DNA of 64,000 nt from Tsukamurella ocularis (GCF_024807615.1 NZ_JANUCJ010000001.1:1161669-1225668), one strand, 5' to 3'; numbered from the stretch's first letter, positions 45,249 through 54,244 are shown. Notes: generated by a model from the sequence alone, not told the origin. Numbers and translations: made by a program.

Positions 45249-46071
45249 TCGCGTCCAGGATCAGCGCCGCCGTCTGTGCGGGCTGATCGACCATGGCCTG
45301 ATGGCCACTCGGCGCGATCACCGCGAACCGCGCGTGCAGCACGTCCGCCAGCTCCCGCTGCTGCTCCAGCCAGTGTGTCGCCCACGGGGTGCGCCGCCCG
45401 GCGAACGCCGCGGCCACCGTGCATGGGGCGCCTGCCGGGAGCGTCCTCCGCTCCCGCAGATCGGCGAGCTCGCGCGCCAGCACGGGGTACCGGCCGTTCT
45501 CCAGGAACGCCGCGCGGAAGTACGCCTCGGAGGAGAGGATCTCCGCGTACTCCGGCGGCGGCGGGCCGGCGCCCAGCATTCGATGCACCAGCGGACCGAA
45601 CAGGTTCATCCGTACCGCGGCCGCCGCGTCGGCCGACCGCAGGAGCGCGGCGTCACGCAGCTCGCCAGGCACCACCCAGCGGGGAGAGGTCTCGACGCTG
45701 CCGTCGAGGAGAACCGAGCCGGCTGTGCGGTGCGGGTGTTCGCGGGCGAACGCCTCGACGTAGAAGCTCGCCATCGAATGCCCCACCATCACCGCCGCGT
45801 CGATGTCCAGCGCGTCCAGCAACGCGCACAACCGGGTGACCTCGGAGTCCAGGGTGGGGAGGGCACCGTCGGGCCAGGGATCGGAGAGGCCGTATCCGGG
45901 CCGGTCCAGCCGGACGACGGTGCGGCTCGCGGTCAGGAGCTCCGTGACCGCGTCCCAGTCGAACCAGTTCCCAGCCAGGCCGGAGTTCAGCACGACGGGC
46001 GGCTCGGTCGCCGGGGCGATCGGCTCGTCGACCACCACGTGGGTGCGGGTACCCGCCAGATCGAGCAGCAC
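45211..46071 (-). CDS. Alpha/beta hydrolase (lysophospholipase/haloperoxidase-like)
   Basis: A 286-residue alpha/beta hydrolase. It has an oxyanion segment (LNSGLAGNWFDWD), the DRPGYGLSD motif, nucleophile elbow GHSMAS (Ser about residue 98), and C-terminal His in PSGHQAM. The substrate is not predictable. The start is a GTG at 46071, divergent from a lipoprotein gene with a 47-nt gap. Confidence 0.85.
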   Translation of the reverse strand: MLLDLAGTRTHVVVDEPIAPATEPPVVLNSGLAGNWFDWDAVTELLTASRTVVRLDRPGYGLSDPWPDGALPTLDSEVTRLCALLDALDIDAAVMVGHSMASFYVEAFAREHPHRTAGSVLLDGSVETSPRWVVPGELRDAALLRSADAAAAVRMNLFGPLVHRMLGAGPPPPEYAEILSSEAYFRAAFLENGRYPVLARELADLRERRTLPAGAPCTVAAAFAGRRTPWATHWLEQQRELADVLHARFAVIAPSGHQAMVDQPAQTAALILDATIRPAEPAGPTR

Positions 46072-46118
46072 ACCGGCGAGGGTAGTACGGTCGGGGAATT
46101 CCGGCCCGGGGAGGAAAC

Positions 46119-46940
46119 ATGAGGTACGGAACTGCGGTCGCGCTCGTCACGCTCCTGGCGGTCGCAGCGTGCGAGACGAAGCCGATCGCTGCCGCCCCCG
46201 CTCCGTCGAGCAACGCGGCGGCGCCGTCGTCGACGGCGCGCAGCTACCCGGGGCTCTTCAACGAGTACTCGGGGACATTCCGGCCCGACCACTCCGACCT
46301 GGGCGGTCGAAGCAATGCCGCGCTGGCCGCGCTGTTGCCCGGGGCGGCCGATTTCCCGGGCGGGGCGGCACCGTCGACCAGCGTGGCGGACGAGGACGGC
46401 GCGGGGCTCGGTCTGCACGGCCAGACCGACGGTGAGACCCGGCCCGCGCAATGCCTGTACACCCCTTTCGGCAAGTCCTTCTCCCGCAGCCCGGACGGGT
46501 CCGATTGGAATCTGTACTACGCAGCGTCCACCACCTCGCAGCGCGACGACGCCTCCATCACGGTCTCCATCGAACGCGAACGGGAGGGCGCCGATGTCTT
46601 CGCGCTCACCGCGGCGTGGATCGCGGGCTGTCGGACGTATCAGCGGGCGTTCCCCAGTTTCGCGGCGCCGTCGAACAGGAACCGCGGCGTGACCGACACC
46701 TTCGGTCCCGGTGCGATGGTCTTCGGTCTCCCGTCGTACGTCTACACCTCGGAATCTGTAGACCTCGCGGATGATTCGTCCGCGGAGCCCCCGATGTCGA
46801 AGCTCGTCAAGGAGCGCCGAATCCTGCTGGCGAGGGTGCGGTCGGTCGTGGTCGTGGTCGAGGGCGCCGGGGCCGCTGCTCCCGCGGCACTCGACCGGCT
46901 GCTCGCGGCGACGGTCGAGCGGGCGCGCGGTGCGGCATGA
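46119..46940 (+). CDS. Putative lipoprotein of unknown function
   Basis: A 273-residue lipoprotein. The lipobox LAVAAC is near residue 19, followed by an Ala/Pro/Ser-rich linker and a globular domain with two Cys (AQCLYTPF, AGCRTYQR) that could pair. It resembles DUF3558- or sensor-like mycobacterial lipoproteins but I cannot assign it firmly. A GGGGAGGAAAC site lies before the ATG. The S4 gene starts 8 nt downstream. Confidence 0.7.
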   Translation: MRYGTAVALVTLLAVAACETKPIAAAPAPSSNAAAPSSTARSYPGLFNEYSGTFRPDHSDLGGRSNAALAALLPGAADFPGGAAPSTSVADEDGAGLGLHGQTDGETRPAQCLYTPFGKSFSRSPDGSDWNLYYAASTTSQRDDASITVSIEREREGADVFALTAAWIAGCRTYQRAFPSFAAPSNRNRGVTDTFGPGAMVFGLPSYVYTSESVDLADDSSAEPPMSKLVKERRILLARVRSVVVVVEGAGAAAPAALDRLLAATVERARGAA

Positions 46941-46947
46941 TGGTCGC

Positions 46948-47166
46948 GTGAGTGAGGCGATCGATGTGACCATCTCCGACGATGTGATCCGGCTGGGGCA
47001 GTTTCTCAAGCTGGCGGGTCTCATCGACTCGGGGGCCGAGGCCAAGGCGGTGATCGCCGAGGGCGAGGTGGCGGTGAACGGCGAGGTCGACCTGCGTCGT
47101 GGCCGGCAGCTCGCGGTGGGTGATGTGGTGGAGGTTTTCGGGCGGTCCGCCCGCGTCGCGCGCTGA
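46948..47166 (+). CDS. Small RNA-binding S4-domain protein (YbcJ-like)
   Basis: A 72-residue protein consisting of a single S4 domain (IRLGQFLKLAGLIDSGAEAK ... VNGEVDLRRGR). This size and the GEVAVNGEV core match the YbcJ/RNA-binding S4 family. Possible roles are in ribosome assembly or rescue. GTG 46948 lies 8 nt after the lipoprotein gene and may have its own CATGAT -10-like element 6 nt upstream. Confidence 0.82.
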   Translation: MSEAIDVTISDDVIRLGQFLKLAGLIDSGAEAKAVIAEGEVAVNGEVDLRRGRQLAVGDVVEVFGRSARVAR

Positions 47167-47170
47167 GCCG

Positions 47171-47893
47171 TCAGTCCTCGCGCGCGGCTGCGACCGTGAC
47201 CCGAGTGAGCACCTGCAGCTGCGCCGGGTTGTACAGCTCCGTCAGCGCGGCGAGGATCACCCGCTGCGCGGAGCGTTGATCGTGCCCGCCCTCGTCGGAC
47301 CAGACGCCCAGGTCAGGGAAGTCCTCGACCTGATGCAGGACGTCGGGGACGAGGCGCGCGACGAGGTCGGCGATCGTGGCCTCGTCCGCGTCGGCGCGGA
47401 GGTTGTCGAAGTCGTCGGCCGCGTCGGTCCGGCTGTACGCGGTGAGCATGCGCGCGTACTCCTCGGCCCGGGCCGGTCCGACGAGCTGTGCGAGGACGGC
47501 GCTGAACTTGCGGTCCGCGGGGGAGAGGTTCCGGGCCGTCGCCGCCGCGGACAGCTCGGGCGGCAGGTCCGACGGTGCCGTTGACGTGCGCAGCACACGC
47601 AGTTCCTCGCGGATCGCCTGCAGCCGTTCGATGTCGGCGTACAGCTTGGCGTCGAGCTCGGCGGCTGCGGCGTCGTCCACGCCGTCCGCGTCCATCGCGG
47701 CGATCTGCGCGAGGCTGAAGCCCAGCCTTGTCATGCGGCGGATCCAGACCAGCCGCACCAGGTGCTCGACGCCGTAGGTCTTGTAGCCGTTGGACCGTCG
47801 CGCCGGTTCGTCCAGCAGCCCGACGTCGTGGTAGTGCCGCACGGTACGCAGGCTGGTTCCCGCCAGCTCTGCGACCTCGCGCGTGCTCCACAT
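47171..47893 (-). CDS. MerR family transcriptional regulator
   Basis: A 240-residue MerR regulator. The HTH (MWSTREVAELAGTSLRTVRHYHDVGLLD) is at the very N-terminus, followed by a coiled coil and an effector domain of about 130 residues with no metal cysteines. It resembles TipA-like or multidrug-type MerR proteins. ATG 47893 is the only start that places the HTH at the N-terminus. It converges with the S4 gene with a 4-nt gap. Confidence 0.88.
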   Translation of the reverse strand: MWSTREVAELAGTSLRTVRHYHDVGLLDEPARRSNGYKTYGVEHLVRLVWIRRMTRLGFSLAQIAAMDADGVDDAAAAELDAKLYADIERLQAIREELRVLRTSTAPSDLPPELSAAATARNLSPADRKFSAVLAQLVGPARAEEYARMLTAYSRTDAADDFDNLRADADEATIADLVARLVPDVLHQVEDFPDLGVWSDEGGHDQRSAQRVILAALTELYNPAQLQVLTRVTVAAARED

Positions 47894-47957
47894 GATTGTT
47901 ACCGGAGGACGCTGCCGTCGCGGCGCTGGAGGAGGGTGGCTCCGGGGGCGAGGTGCG

Positions 47958-48449
47958 TCACCGGAGGACGATGCCGTCCTCATCGCTGAAAAGAATGTCG
48001 CCCGGGTTGAACGTCACGCCGCCGAAGGTGAGCGGGATGTCGCGCTGGCCCTCGGCGGTCTTCGTGGACTTGCGCGGGTTGGTGCCGAGCGCCTTGACGC
48101 CGATGTCCAGCGTGCCGATCACGGCGGCGTCGCGGACCGCGCCGTAGGCCACGATGCCGGCCCAGCCGTTGCCGCGGCCCAACTCGGCGATGAGGTCGCC
48201 GACCAGCGCGGTGTGCAGCGAGGGGATGCCGTTCTCGTCGGAGCCGTCGATGACCAGCACGCGGCCCTCGCCCGGCTCGCCCAGGATCGACTTGAGCAGC
48301 GCGTTGTCCTGGAAGCACTTCACCGTGACGACCTCGCCGGCGAACTGCTTGCGGCCGCCGAACTGCCGGAACTGCGTGTCGCAGCTGCGCACGTCGGGGC
48401 CGATCTCGTCGACCAGGTCCGCGGTGGGGGTGAACTGCACGTTGTTCAT
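47958..48449 (-). CDS. rraA: RraA family protein (RNase E regulator / HMG aldolase-like)
   Basis: A 163-residue RraA-fold trimer protein with the family motifs [31 protein letters not shown] and [12 protein letters not shown]. The family includes inhibitors of RNase E and class II 4-hydroxy-4-methyl-2-oxoglutarate/oxaloacetate aldolases. The RxxxD divalent-metal motif (R-D in GAVRDAA) is present, so aldolase activity is possible. The ATG overlaps the stop of the AbiEi-like gene (ATGA), and a GATACT lies 9 nt upstream. Confidence 0.9.
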   Translation of the reverse strand: MNNVQFTPTADLVDEIGPDVRSCDTQFRQFGGRKQFAGEVVTVKCFQDNALLKSILGEPGEGRVLVIDGSDENGIPSLHTALVGDLIAELGRGNGWAGIVAYGAVRDAAVIGTLDIGVKALGTNPRKSTKTAEGQRDIPLTFGGVTFNPGDILFSDEDGIVLR

Positions 48450-49393
48450 GGTCGCCAGAGTATCCGGCTGGGAGAATCGGCGGATTTCGAGGTGGCGATC
48501 GATATCTGCGGCGCCGCGCCAAGATCGGCTGATTCCACGACGCGCACGGGTCCGCGATGGCGGCCGGTGCGCACGATGTCGAGGATCTCGGCGTAGATCG
48601 CCGGCCAGTTGCCGATCACCTCCGAGTAGTCGATCCGCATCACTCGGTAATCGCCGCGCATCGCGGCGCGATCACGTCGGTTGTCCTCCAGGCGTCGCGG
48701 CCCAGTGTGGCGTGCGGTGCTGTCGCACTCGATGATGAGCCTGTCGCCGACCAAGAGGTCCACGCGCCCGATGCCAGGAATCTCCACCTGGCTGCGGACC
48801 GTGATCCGGGCGTACTGCAGGCGGAATCGGACCAGAGATTCCGTTCCGGAACCTGCGAGTGGGTCCACGAAGTCCAGCAGGCGGAGAACCTGCTGCGACC
48901 TGCTGTCGAAGATCTCGCGGAGATCGCCGGCGGTGTAGCGATCGCCCACGCGTCGGAGCGTCGAGTCGAGAACCGCGACGAATTCGTCGGCGTCCAGGCA
49001 GTGCGCGGCACACCGGAGCGCGTCGGGGAGGGGATCGACGGCGCGGATCGGCGAACTCATCGGATGTCCGGCGTCGCAGTCCTGGTGCGCGGCCGTACGG
49101 CGGTGGCGTGCCCGCCGCACATGCGTCTTGGTCCGGTGCGGCGGGACCCACACGCCGGGGTGCAGTCGCAGCGCCGAGACGCAGGTGAGGACCGCGCCGC
49201 TCTTGACCGCTGCCACGACGACCGCGTCGGCGTCGGGGAGTCGATACCACCCGGGCCGGATCGCCACGATGTCGCCGGTACGTCGCAGACGCTCGATCGC
49301 CGCCGCATCGACGCCCGCCGCCAGCGCGCGCCGGCGGGAGACGACACCGCCGTCAGGAGCGGCCAGCGCCTGCAGGATCTCGTTGGTGTGCAT
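48446..49393 (-). CDS. AbiEi-type HTH protein with DUF559/Vsr-like nuclease domain
   Basis: A 315-residue protein. An N-terminal winged-helix region ([28 protein letters not shown]) matches AbiEi antitoxin-type proteins. The C-terminal part (about 190-285) resembles DUF559/very-short-patch endonucleases, with [15 protein letters not shown] followed by His. No AbiEii toxin gene is adjacent, so it is probably a stand-alone member of this common actinobacterial family. The stop overlaps the rraA start. Its 3' end contains one of two related palindromic repeats, the other lying just upstream of its start. Confidence 0.8.
   Translation of the reverse strand: MHTNEILQALAAPDGGVVSRRRALAAGVDAAAIERLRRTGDIVAIRPGWYRLPDADAVVVAAVKSGAVLTCVSALRLHPGVWVPPHRTKTHVRRARHRRTAAHQDCDAGHPMSSPIRAVDPLPDALRCAAHCLDADEFVAVLDSTLRRVGDRYTAGDLREIFDSRSQQVLRLLDFVDPLAGSGTESLVRFRLQYARITVRSQVEIPGIGRVDLLVGDRLIIECDSTARHTGPRRLEDNRRDRAAMRGDYRVMRIDYSEVIGNWPAIYAEILDIVRTGRHRGPVRVVESADLGAAPQISIATSKSADSPSRILWRP
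48471..48538. repeat. Imperfect palindromic repeat, copy B (inside AbiEi-like gene)
   Basis: This 68-bp segment starts GGAGAATCGGCGGATT and ends near CGGCTGATTC. It aligns without gaps to copy A at 49492-49559 (about two thirds identical, with conserved ends and centre). It encodes the C-terminal [22 protein letters not shown] of the AbiEi-like protein. Confidence 0.6.
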
Positions 49394-49491
49394 GGCTCGA
49401 TCATCGGCGGACTGTGGCCGATGCCCGGGCCAACGGACGGGGATCTGTGGAGGAAAGAGGTTTCATAACCTCACCTGTGGAGAAGAGCCTC

Positions 49492-49559
49492 GGAGAATCA
49501 GCGGATTGCCAGCTCAGAATGCATATCTTCGGCCCCGACGTGGATTCGGCCGATTCTCC
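49492..49559. repeat. Imperfect palindromic repeat, copy A (upstream of AbiEi-like gene)
   Basis: The element is bounded by perfect inverted ends GGAGAATC and GATTCTCC and is in the same orientation as copy B, about 1.02 kb apart. Read on the minus strand it would encode a peptide similar to that of copy B, although no gene is intact here. Confidence 0.6.
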
Positions 49560-49581
49560 GACCGCCGCCGCAGACCTTCTA

Positions 49582-49610
49582 TTGAGTGCGCATCAACAAG
49601 CGGGTAATCT
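49582..49610 (+). promoter_or_regulatory. Complete leaderless promoter of gabD2
   Basis: TTGAGT (49582-49587), 17 nt, TAATCT (49605-49610), then 6 nt to ATG 49617. Confidence 0.65.
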
Positions 49611-49616
49611 GGCGTC

Positions 49617-51167
49617 ATGCCAGCACCTACCCAGGCCACGTTCGACCGTCTTCGCGCCCTCTCGGCGATCGACCACCCGGAGCAGCGCGAGGCGCGCGAC
49701 GTCCTCGAGGCGTTCTCCGGCGAGAAGGTCACCACGATCCCCGTGGGCACCGTGGAGGACGTGGAGAAGGCCTTCGAGCGGGCCCGCCTCGCGCAGAAGC
49801 AGTGGGCGGCGCGCAGCGCCAAGGACCGCGCGGCCGTGCTGCTGACGTTCGCGGACCTGGTGAACGATCACCGCGCCGAGCTCATGGACATGGTGCAGCT
49901 GGAGACCGGCAAGGCCCGTCAATACGCCCAGGAGGAGTCGCTGGACGTCGCGATGACGGCCCGCTGGTACGGCAAGAACGCGCCGAAGATCCTGGCGGAG
50001 AAGAGCACCGACGGCATGCTGCCGGTGTTCACCAAGACCCGGGTGCGCTACCAGCCGAAGGGCGTCGTCGGCGTGATCGCGCCGTGGAACTACCCCATCA
50101 CGCTCGCCGTCTCCGACGGTGTCGCCGCGCTGGCCGCCGGCAACGCCGTCGTGCTCAAGCCCGATTCGCAGACCCCGTACTGCGCCCTGGCGGCCGTCGA
50201 GTTGCTGTACCGCGCCGGTCTGCCGCGCGACCTGTTCGCCGTGGTCCCCGGCCCCGGTGGCATTGTGGGCACCGCGATCGTCGAGCGCGCTGACTACCTC
50301 ATGTTCACCGGCTCCTCCGCCACCGGCGCCACGCTCGCTGAGCAGTGCGGCAAGCGCCTCATCGGCTTCTCCGCCGAGCTGGGCGGCAAGAACCCGATGG
50401 TGGTCACCAAGGACGCCGACATCGCGCACACGGCCGATGGTGCCGCCCGCGCCGCGTTCTCGAACTCGGGGCAGCTGTGCATCTCGATCGAGCGGATCTA
50501 CGTGGAGCGGGCGATCGCCGACGAGTTCGCCCGCGCCTTCGCCGAACGCACCGCCGCGCTCGCACTGGGCGCCGGTTACGACTTCGAGAACGAGATGGGC
50601 TCGCTCGCGTCGAAGTCGCAGATCGATACCGTCGCCGCGCACGTCGACGACGCCGTTGCCAAGGGCGCGACGGTGCTCGCCGGCGGCAAGGCCCGCCCCG
50701 ACCTCGGCCCGTTCTTCTATGAGCCGACCGTCCTCAAGGACGTGCCGGAGGAGGCTGTCTGCTTCAAGTCGGAGACCTTCGGTCCGCTGGTCTCGATCTA
50801 CCCCGTCGACTCCATCGACGAGGCCGTCGAAAAGGCCAACGACACCGAGTACGGCCTCAACGCCAGCGTTTTCGCGGGCACGACGAAGCAGGCGCAGGCG
50901 ATCGCGGAGCGGATCAACGCCGGCACCGTCAACATCAACGAGGGCTACGCCGCCGCGTGGGGCTCCACCGCCGCGCCGATGGGCGGCATGGGCATCTCGG
51001 GCGTCGGCCGTCGCCACGGCACCGAGGGCCTGCTGAAGTACTGCGAGTCGAAGACCATCGCGGAGCAGCGGATCATCGGCATCGGGGGCATCAAGGGCGT
51101 GCCGCGCAACGTCTTCCTGAACGTCGTCCCGTCGGCGATCAAGGCGCTCAAGCTGATCGGCCGCTAG
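49617..51167 (+). CDS. gabD2: Succinate-semialdehyde dehydrogenase (NADP+), GabD2 type
   Basis: A 516-residue aldehyde dehydrogenase. Catalytic Cys288 (SNSGQLCIS) and general base Glu254 (AELGGKN) are intact, as is the cofactor segment (APWNYPITLA). Overall it resembles the mycobacterial GabD2 enzyme, which oxidises succinic semialdehyde to succinate. It is monocistronic, with a complete promoter ending 6 nt before the start and a terminator after the stop. Confidence 0.88.
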   Translation: MPAPTQATFDRLRALSAIDHPEQREARDVLEAFSGEKVTTIPVGTVEDVEKAFERARLAQKQWAARSAKDRAAVLLTFADLVNDHRAELMDMVQLETGKARQYAQEESLDVAMTARWYGKNAPKILAEKSTDGMLPVFTKTRVRYQPKGVVGVIAPWNYPITLAVSDGVAALAAGNAVVLKPDSQTPYCALAAVELLYRAGLPRDLFAVVPGPGGIVGTAIVERADYLMFTGSSATGATLAEQCGKRLIGFSAELGGKNPMVVTKDADIAHTADGAARAAFSNSGQLCISIERIYVERAIADEFARAFAERTAALALGAGYDFENEMGSLASKSQIDTVAAHVDDAVAKGATVLAGGKARPDLGPFFYEPTVLKDVPEEAVCFKSETFGPLVSIYPVDSIDEAVEKANDTEYGLNASVFAGTTKQAQAIAERINAGTVNINEGYAAAWGSTAAPMGGMGISGVGRRHGTEGLLKYCESKTIAEQRIIGIGGIKGVPRNVFLNVVPSAIKALKLIGR

Positions 51168-51178
51168 CCGGCGCATGG

Positions 51179-51210
51179 CGATGGCCCCCTCCGCGCGGAG
51201 AGGGCCATCG
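51179..51210. terminator. Terminator between gabD2 and SGNH gene
   Basis: Arms CGATGGCCC-CTCCG and CGGAG-GGGCCATCG form a near-perfect stem (one mismatch), followed by TCGTTTT. It lies between convergent genes. Confidence 0.75.
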
Positions 51211-51237
51211 TCGTTTTCGAGTCCGCCGCGGCGGCGG

Positions 51238-52161
51238 CTACAGGCGCGGGCCTGACGCCCGCACGGCGGCGGTGACCGCGGTGGCGACCGCCTCTCCCTC
51301 CTCGGGGAAGGGGTGCAGCGCGGCGGCGCGGGGCACCTCGTCGACGCCGTTGATCCACGGTCGCGCGCTGCACAGCTCGTGGCCCTTCGACGGTGCCTCC
51401 ATGTCGACGTACTCGGCGCGGGCGTTCACGGCGGCCCGCCGGACGGCTCCGTTGAGCCGCTCTGTGAGAATGCTGCGCATCCACGGGATCGAGGCGGAGC
51501 GGAAGGGCGCGATCGTGGTGCAGGTCCGGTCGCCGGCGAACACGGCGGGGTAGCCCACCACGAGGATCCGCGTCCGTGGCGAGCGCTCGCGGACGGCGCG
51601 GATGATGCGCTCGTTGGCCGCGGTGATCTTCGCCAGACGGGAGGTGACGGCACCGTCGGACAGGCGGGCCGGGCGGGTGCGCTGATCGGCGGTGCAGCGG
51701 ACCGAGGCCGATCGCGGTGTCACCGCGCAGGATTCGATGATGCTCGAGTAGAGGTCGCCGTCGTTGCCGCCGAGGGAGACGGTGACGAGCTTCGTGGCGG
51801 GGGTGATCCCGTCGAGCTGCGGCGCGGCGTCGTAGTAGCCGGTCTTCGCGGAGCCGGCGTGCTGGCTCGCGAAGGCGTCCCGCGTCTTGGCGCCGCCGCA
51901 GGTGTTGTCCCGCAGCGCGTCCGGGGCGAGGCCCAGCGACGCGGCCACCAGCTTCGGGTAGTTGAGCGTGGACCGCCCGCACGCGCGCTCCTGCAGCGAG
52001 GCGCCGACGGTGGCGTCGGCGGGGAGGGAGGAGTAGGAATCGCCGAGCGCGACGTAGCTGGGGGCGGGGGCCGCGTGCGTCGGCGCGGCGCCGACCACGG
52101 CCGTCGTGGCGAGCACCGCCGCGCCGAGCAGGGACAGGGACGGGCGGGCGCGCATCGACAT
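51238..52161 (-). CDS. Secreted SGNH/GDSL esterase
   Basis: A 307-residue exported hydrolase. A signal peptide (about residues 1-30, THAAPA) precedes the block I motif GDSYSS (Ser42), with the Gly/Asn blocks (SLGGND) following. At the C-terminal block the His is present (LHPFP) but the usual Asp three residues before it reads Ala. Six cysteines suggest disulfides, as in secreted actinobacterial lipases. TACAGT ends 6 nt before the ATG. Confidence 0.87.
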   Translation of the reverse strand: MSMRARPSLSLLGAAVLATTAVVGAAPTHAAPAPSYVALGDSYSSLPADATVGASLQERACGRSTLNYPKLVAASLGLAPDALRDNTCGGAKTRDAFASQHAGSAKTGYYDAAPQLDGITPATKLVTVSLGGNDGDLYSSIIESCAVTPRSASVRCTADQRTRPARLSDGAVTSRLAKITAANERIIRAVRERSPRTRILVVGYPAVFAGDRTCTTIAPFRSASIPWMRSILTERLNGAVRRAAVNARAEYVDMEAPSKGHELCSARPWINGVDEVPRAAALHPFPEEGEAVATAVTAAVRASGPRL

Positions 52162-52167
52162 GCCGCC

Positions 52168-52173
52168 ACTGTA
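52168..52173 (-). promoter_or_regulatory. -10 element for leaderless mRNA (SGNH esterase)
   Basis: TACAGT on the minus strand ends 6 nt before ATG 52161. Confidence 0.55.
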
Positions 52174-52247
52174 TTGCGCGCGGCCGCGGCCCGCAGCCCG
52201 TCGAAAACCGGTTGCGGCGACCCGGGCGTGCGACGCACCCTGGGGGC

Positions 52248-52739
52248 ATGGAGGTCACGTTCGTCAAGCGCAGGAATGGGTACGACGTGCGGATCGTGCG
52301 CGATAAGGGCCCGGAGCTGGCGCCCCGCGGCGGCCCGGGCGGCCGGCCGCCGGTGCCGCACGACGCGGCGCACCTCATCGTCGAATCCGAGGCGGGCCTG
52401 CGCGGCGGGGTGTTCGGGCGGATCGCCGACGCGAACGGGCTCGACGGGCTGTTCTGGCCCGCCGACCCGGGAGAGCGCCGCAAGGCGTCCCGCCGCAAGC
52501 GGCAGCCGTCGACCGCGCAATCCGCGGACATGGCGCGCTCGGAGTACCTCGCCTCGCTGACCGCAGCGCTGTGGGAGGTGGAGCGCGGGCACCGGAAGCC
52601 GGAGCCCTTGTGGCCCGGTGCCCTCGAGGACGCGGACATCGACCCCGCCCTGTGCGAGCGGATCTTCGCCCGCTACGACGACGTCGCCCCGCGCTGGGCG
52701 GCGCTCCCCGACGGGGGCGAGCTCACACTGCGCTGGTGA
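52248..52739 (+). CDS. Conserved-looking hypothetical protein
   Basis: A 163-residue protein with strong GC3 coding bias. It begins with a beta-rich segment (MEVTFVKRRNGYDVRIVRDKGP), has a basic patch (RRKASRRKRQP, about residues 80-90) and ends with an acidic alpha/beta segment. I do not recognise the family. It is divergent from the SGNH gene and converges on the VC0807-like gene. Confidence 0.65.
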   Translation: MEVTFVKRRNGYDVRIVRDKGPELAPRGGPGGRPPVPHDAAHLIVESEAGLRGGVFGRIADANGLDGLFWPADPGERRKASRRKRQPSTAQSADMARSEYLASLTAALWEVERGHRKPEPLWPGALEDADIDPALCERIFARYDDVAPRWAALPDGGELTLRW

Positions 52740-52751
52740 CTGCGCCCGGCC

Positions 52752-53381
52752 TCAGGCCGGGCGGGGGTCCACCGGACGACGGAGTTCCGCGCGCAGGGGC
52801 CGGTCCGCCAGCTTGATGACGAGCAGGGCCAGCGGGACGAGCACGAAGCCGATCACCGGCCCGACCAGGACCACGGTGTCGATCGGGTAGTGCAACGCGA
52901 GGTACAGGCCGGCCGACGATCCGGTGACCGCGGTGACGGCGCAGACCACGCTCATCCACCGGATCCGGCTGCGGAACCGTGGAGACTCATCCAGGCAGCG
53001 GTCCCACGCCGTCGGTTCCACCTTGAGCGCCTTGACGTACATCGGCCCGAGGATGCTCGCCACGAGCGGCCTGCGGGTGAACGCCGAGACGAGGAAGTAC
53101 GCCGCCGCGAAGAAGCCGTCGATGGACTGTGCCGCAAGGGCGATCCGCGGCTCCCCGGTGACGAGCGACGGTATGAGGGCCACCGCGAGGATCGCGGTCG
53201 TGAACAACTCCAGCTGCCCGACCTGGCGCGTGACGAGCATCCGCCAGGTCACGATCACCAGCCCCGTGACGATGCCGAGCACGACGCCGGTCAGCTGCGA
53301 GAGGCCGCCCAGACGGGTGGCGCTGAAGTAGGCGATCACGGGGAGGAGCCCGCCCAGGATCGCCGGAGGTGGTCGCTTCAC
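52752..53381 (-). CDS. VC0807-like membrane protein
   Basis: A 209-residue protein with six hydrophobic helices. This matches the VC0807/intracellular-septation-like membrane family of unknown function. GTG 53381 overlaps the glycosyltransferase stop (GTGA), so the two are translationally coupled. Confidence 0.72.
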   Translation of the reverse strand: MKRPPPAILGGLLPVIAYFSATRLGGLSQLTGVVLGIVTGLVIVTWRMLVTRQVGQLELFTTAILAVALIPSLVTGEPRIALAAQSIDGFFAAAYFLVSAFTRRPLVASILGPMYVKALKVEPTAWDRCLDESPRFRSRIRWMSVVCAVTAVTGSSAGLYLALHYPIDTVVLVGPVIGFVLVPLALLVIKLADRPLRAELRRPVDPRPA

Positions 53382-54238
53382 GGTCGCTCTCGTTCCGTCC
53401 CGGTGCTGCGGAAGACCTTCCACAGCGCGAAACCGCCGTCGCCGGTGCCGCGCAGGACGGCGAGTCGCGCCGCGTGGAAGCCGACGGTCAGCGGGAGCGC
53501 CGCCGTCAGCCATGCGGCTGTTCCGCGCCGTCCGTGGATCCAGAACGTGCGGGGCAGGTACGCGGCGTAGGTCGCGTAGCTGCCGACGCCGGTGTAGAAG
53601 CGGCGCGGCGAGACCTCCACCACGACGTCCCGGATCAGCGCGCACTCCCCGCCCGCGTCCTGAACACAGAGGGCGATGTCGACGTCCTCGAAGACGTCTC
53701 TGCGCATCGCGACGTGCGGCCGAATGCGGCGCCACGTCTCAGCGCGGAAGGCCATGCTCGGCCCGAAGCAGTAGCTCACCCGTTGCGCGCGTTTCTCGTT
53801 GCGCCCGAAAGGGTCGTTCCACTTGTTCAGGGCGGATTGGAATCGCCGGCCGGGGAGCCCGCGGAACTCCCCGAGGGTGGAGACGACGTCGAAGCCGCGG
53901 CCGTCGTCGGAGTCGAAGAACGTGCGCAGGCGCCGTGCCCATCCCGGAGCGACGACGGTGTCCGCGTCGATCCGGGCGATCACCGATGAGGTGGCGGCGT
54001 CGAGCCCCGCGTTGCGGGCCCACACCAGGCCCTGCCGGGTCTCGCGGATCAACTTCACGACGGGGTTCGCCGCGGCGGTGGCCTCCACCAGGGCGACGGT
54101 GCGGTCTGTCGAGTTGTTGTCGACCACGATGATCTCGTCGATCTCGGAGCCCTCGGCGAGAAGTCGCTCGAGGCATTCCTCGATGACCTCGTCCTCGTTG
54201 TAGGCGGGAACGACAACGGTCAATGTGCTCTCTGCCAT
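53378..54238 (-). CDS. Family 2 glycosyltransferase
   Basis: A 286-residue GT-A enzyme. It shows VVVPAYNEDEVIEECLERLL at the start, VVDNNSTDRT, and the metal-binding DAD (IARIDADTVV), with an acceptor-side ED (FEDVDIAL) about residue 186. It is expected to transfer a sugar to a lipid or saccharide acceptor. A C-terminal hydrophobic segment (about 245-262) may anchor it to the membrane. TAGCGT ends 6 nt before the ATG. It is operonic with the VC0807-like gene. Confidence 0.88.
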   Translation of the reverse strand: MAESTLTVVVPAYNEDEVIEECLERLLAEGSEIDEIIVVDNNSTDRTVALVEATAAANPVVKLIRETRQGLVWARNAGLDAATSSVIARIDADTVVAPGWARRLRTFFDSDDGRGFDVVSTLGEFRGLPGRRFQSALNKWNDPFGRNEKRAQRVSYCFGPSMAFRAETWRRIRPHVAMRRDVFEDVDIALCVQDAGGECALIRDVVVEVSPRRFYTGVGSYATYAAYLPRTFWIHGRRGTAAWLTAALPLTVGFHAARLAVLRGTGDGGFALWKVFRSTGTERERP

Positions 54239-54244
54239 GGCGAA

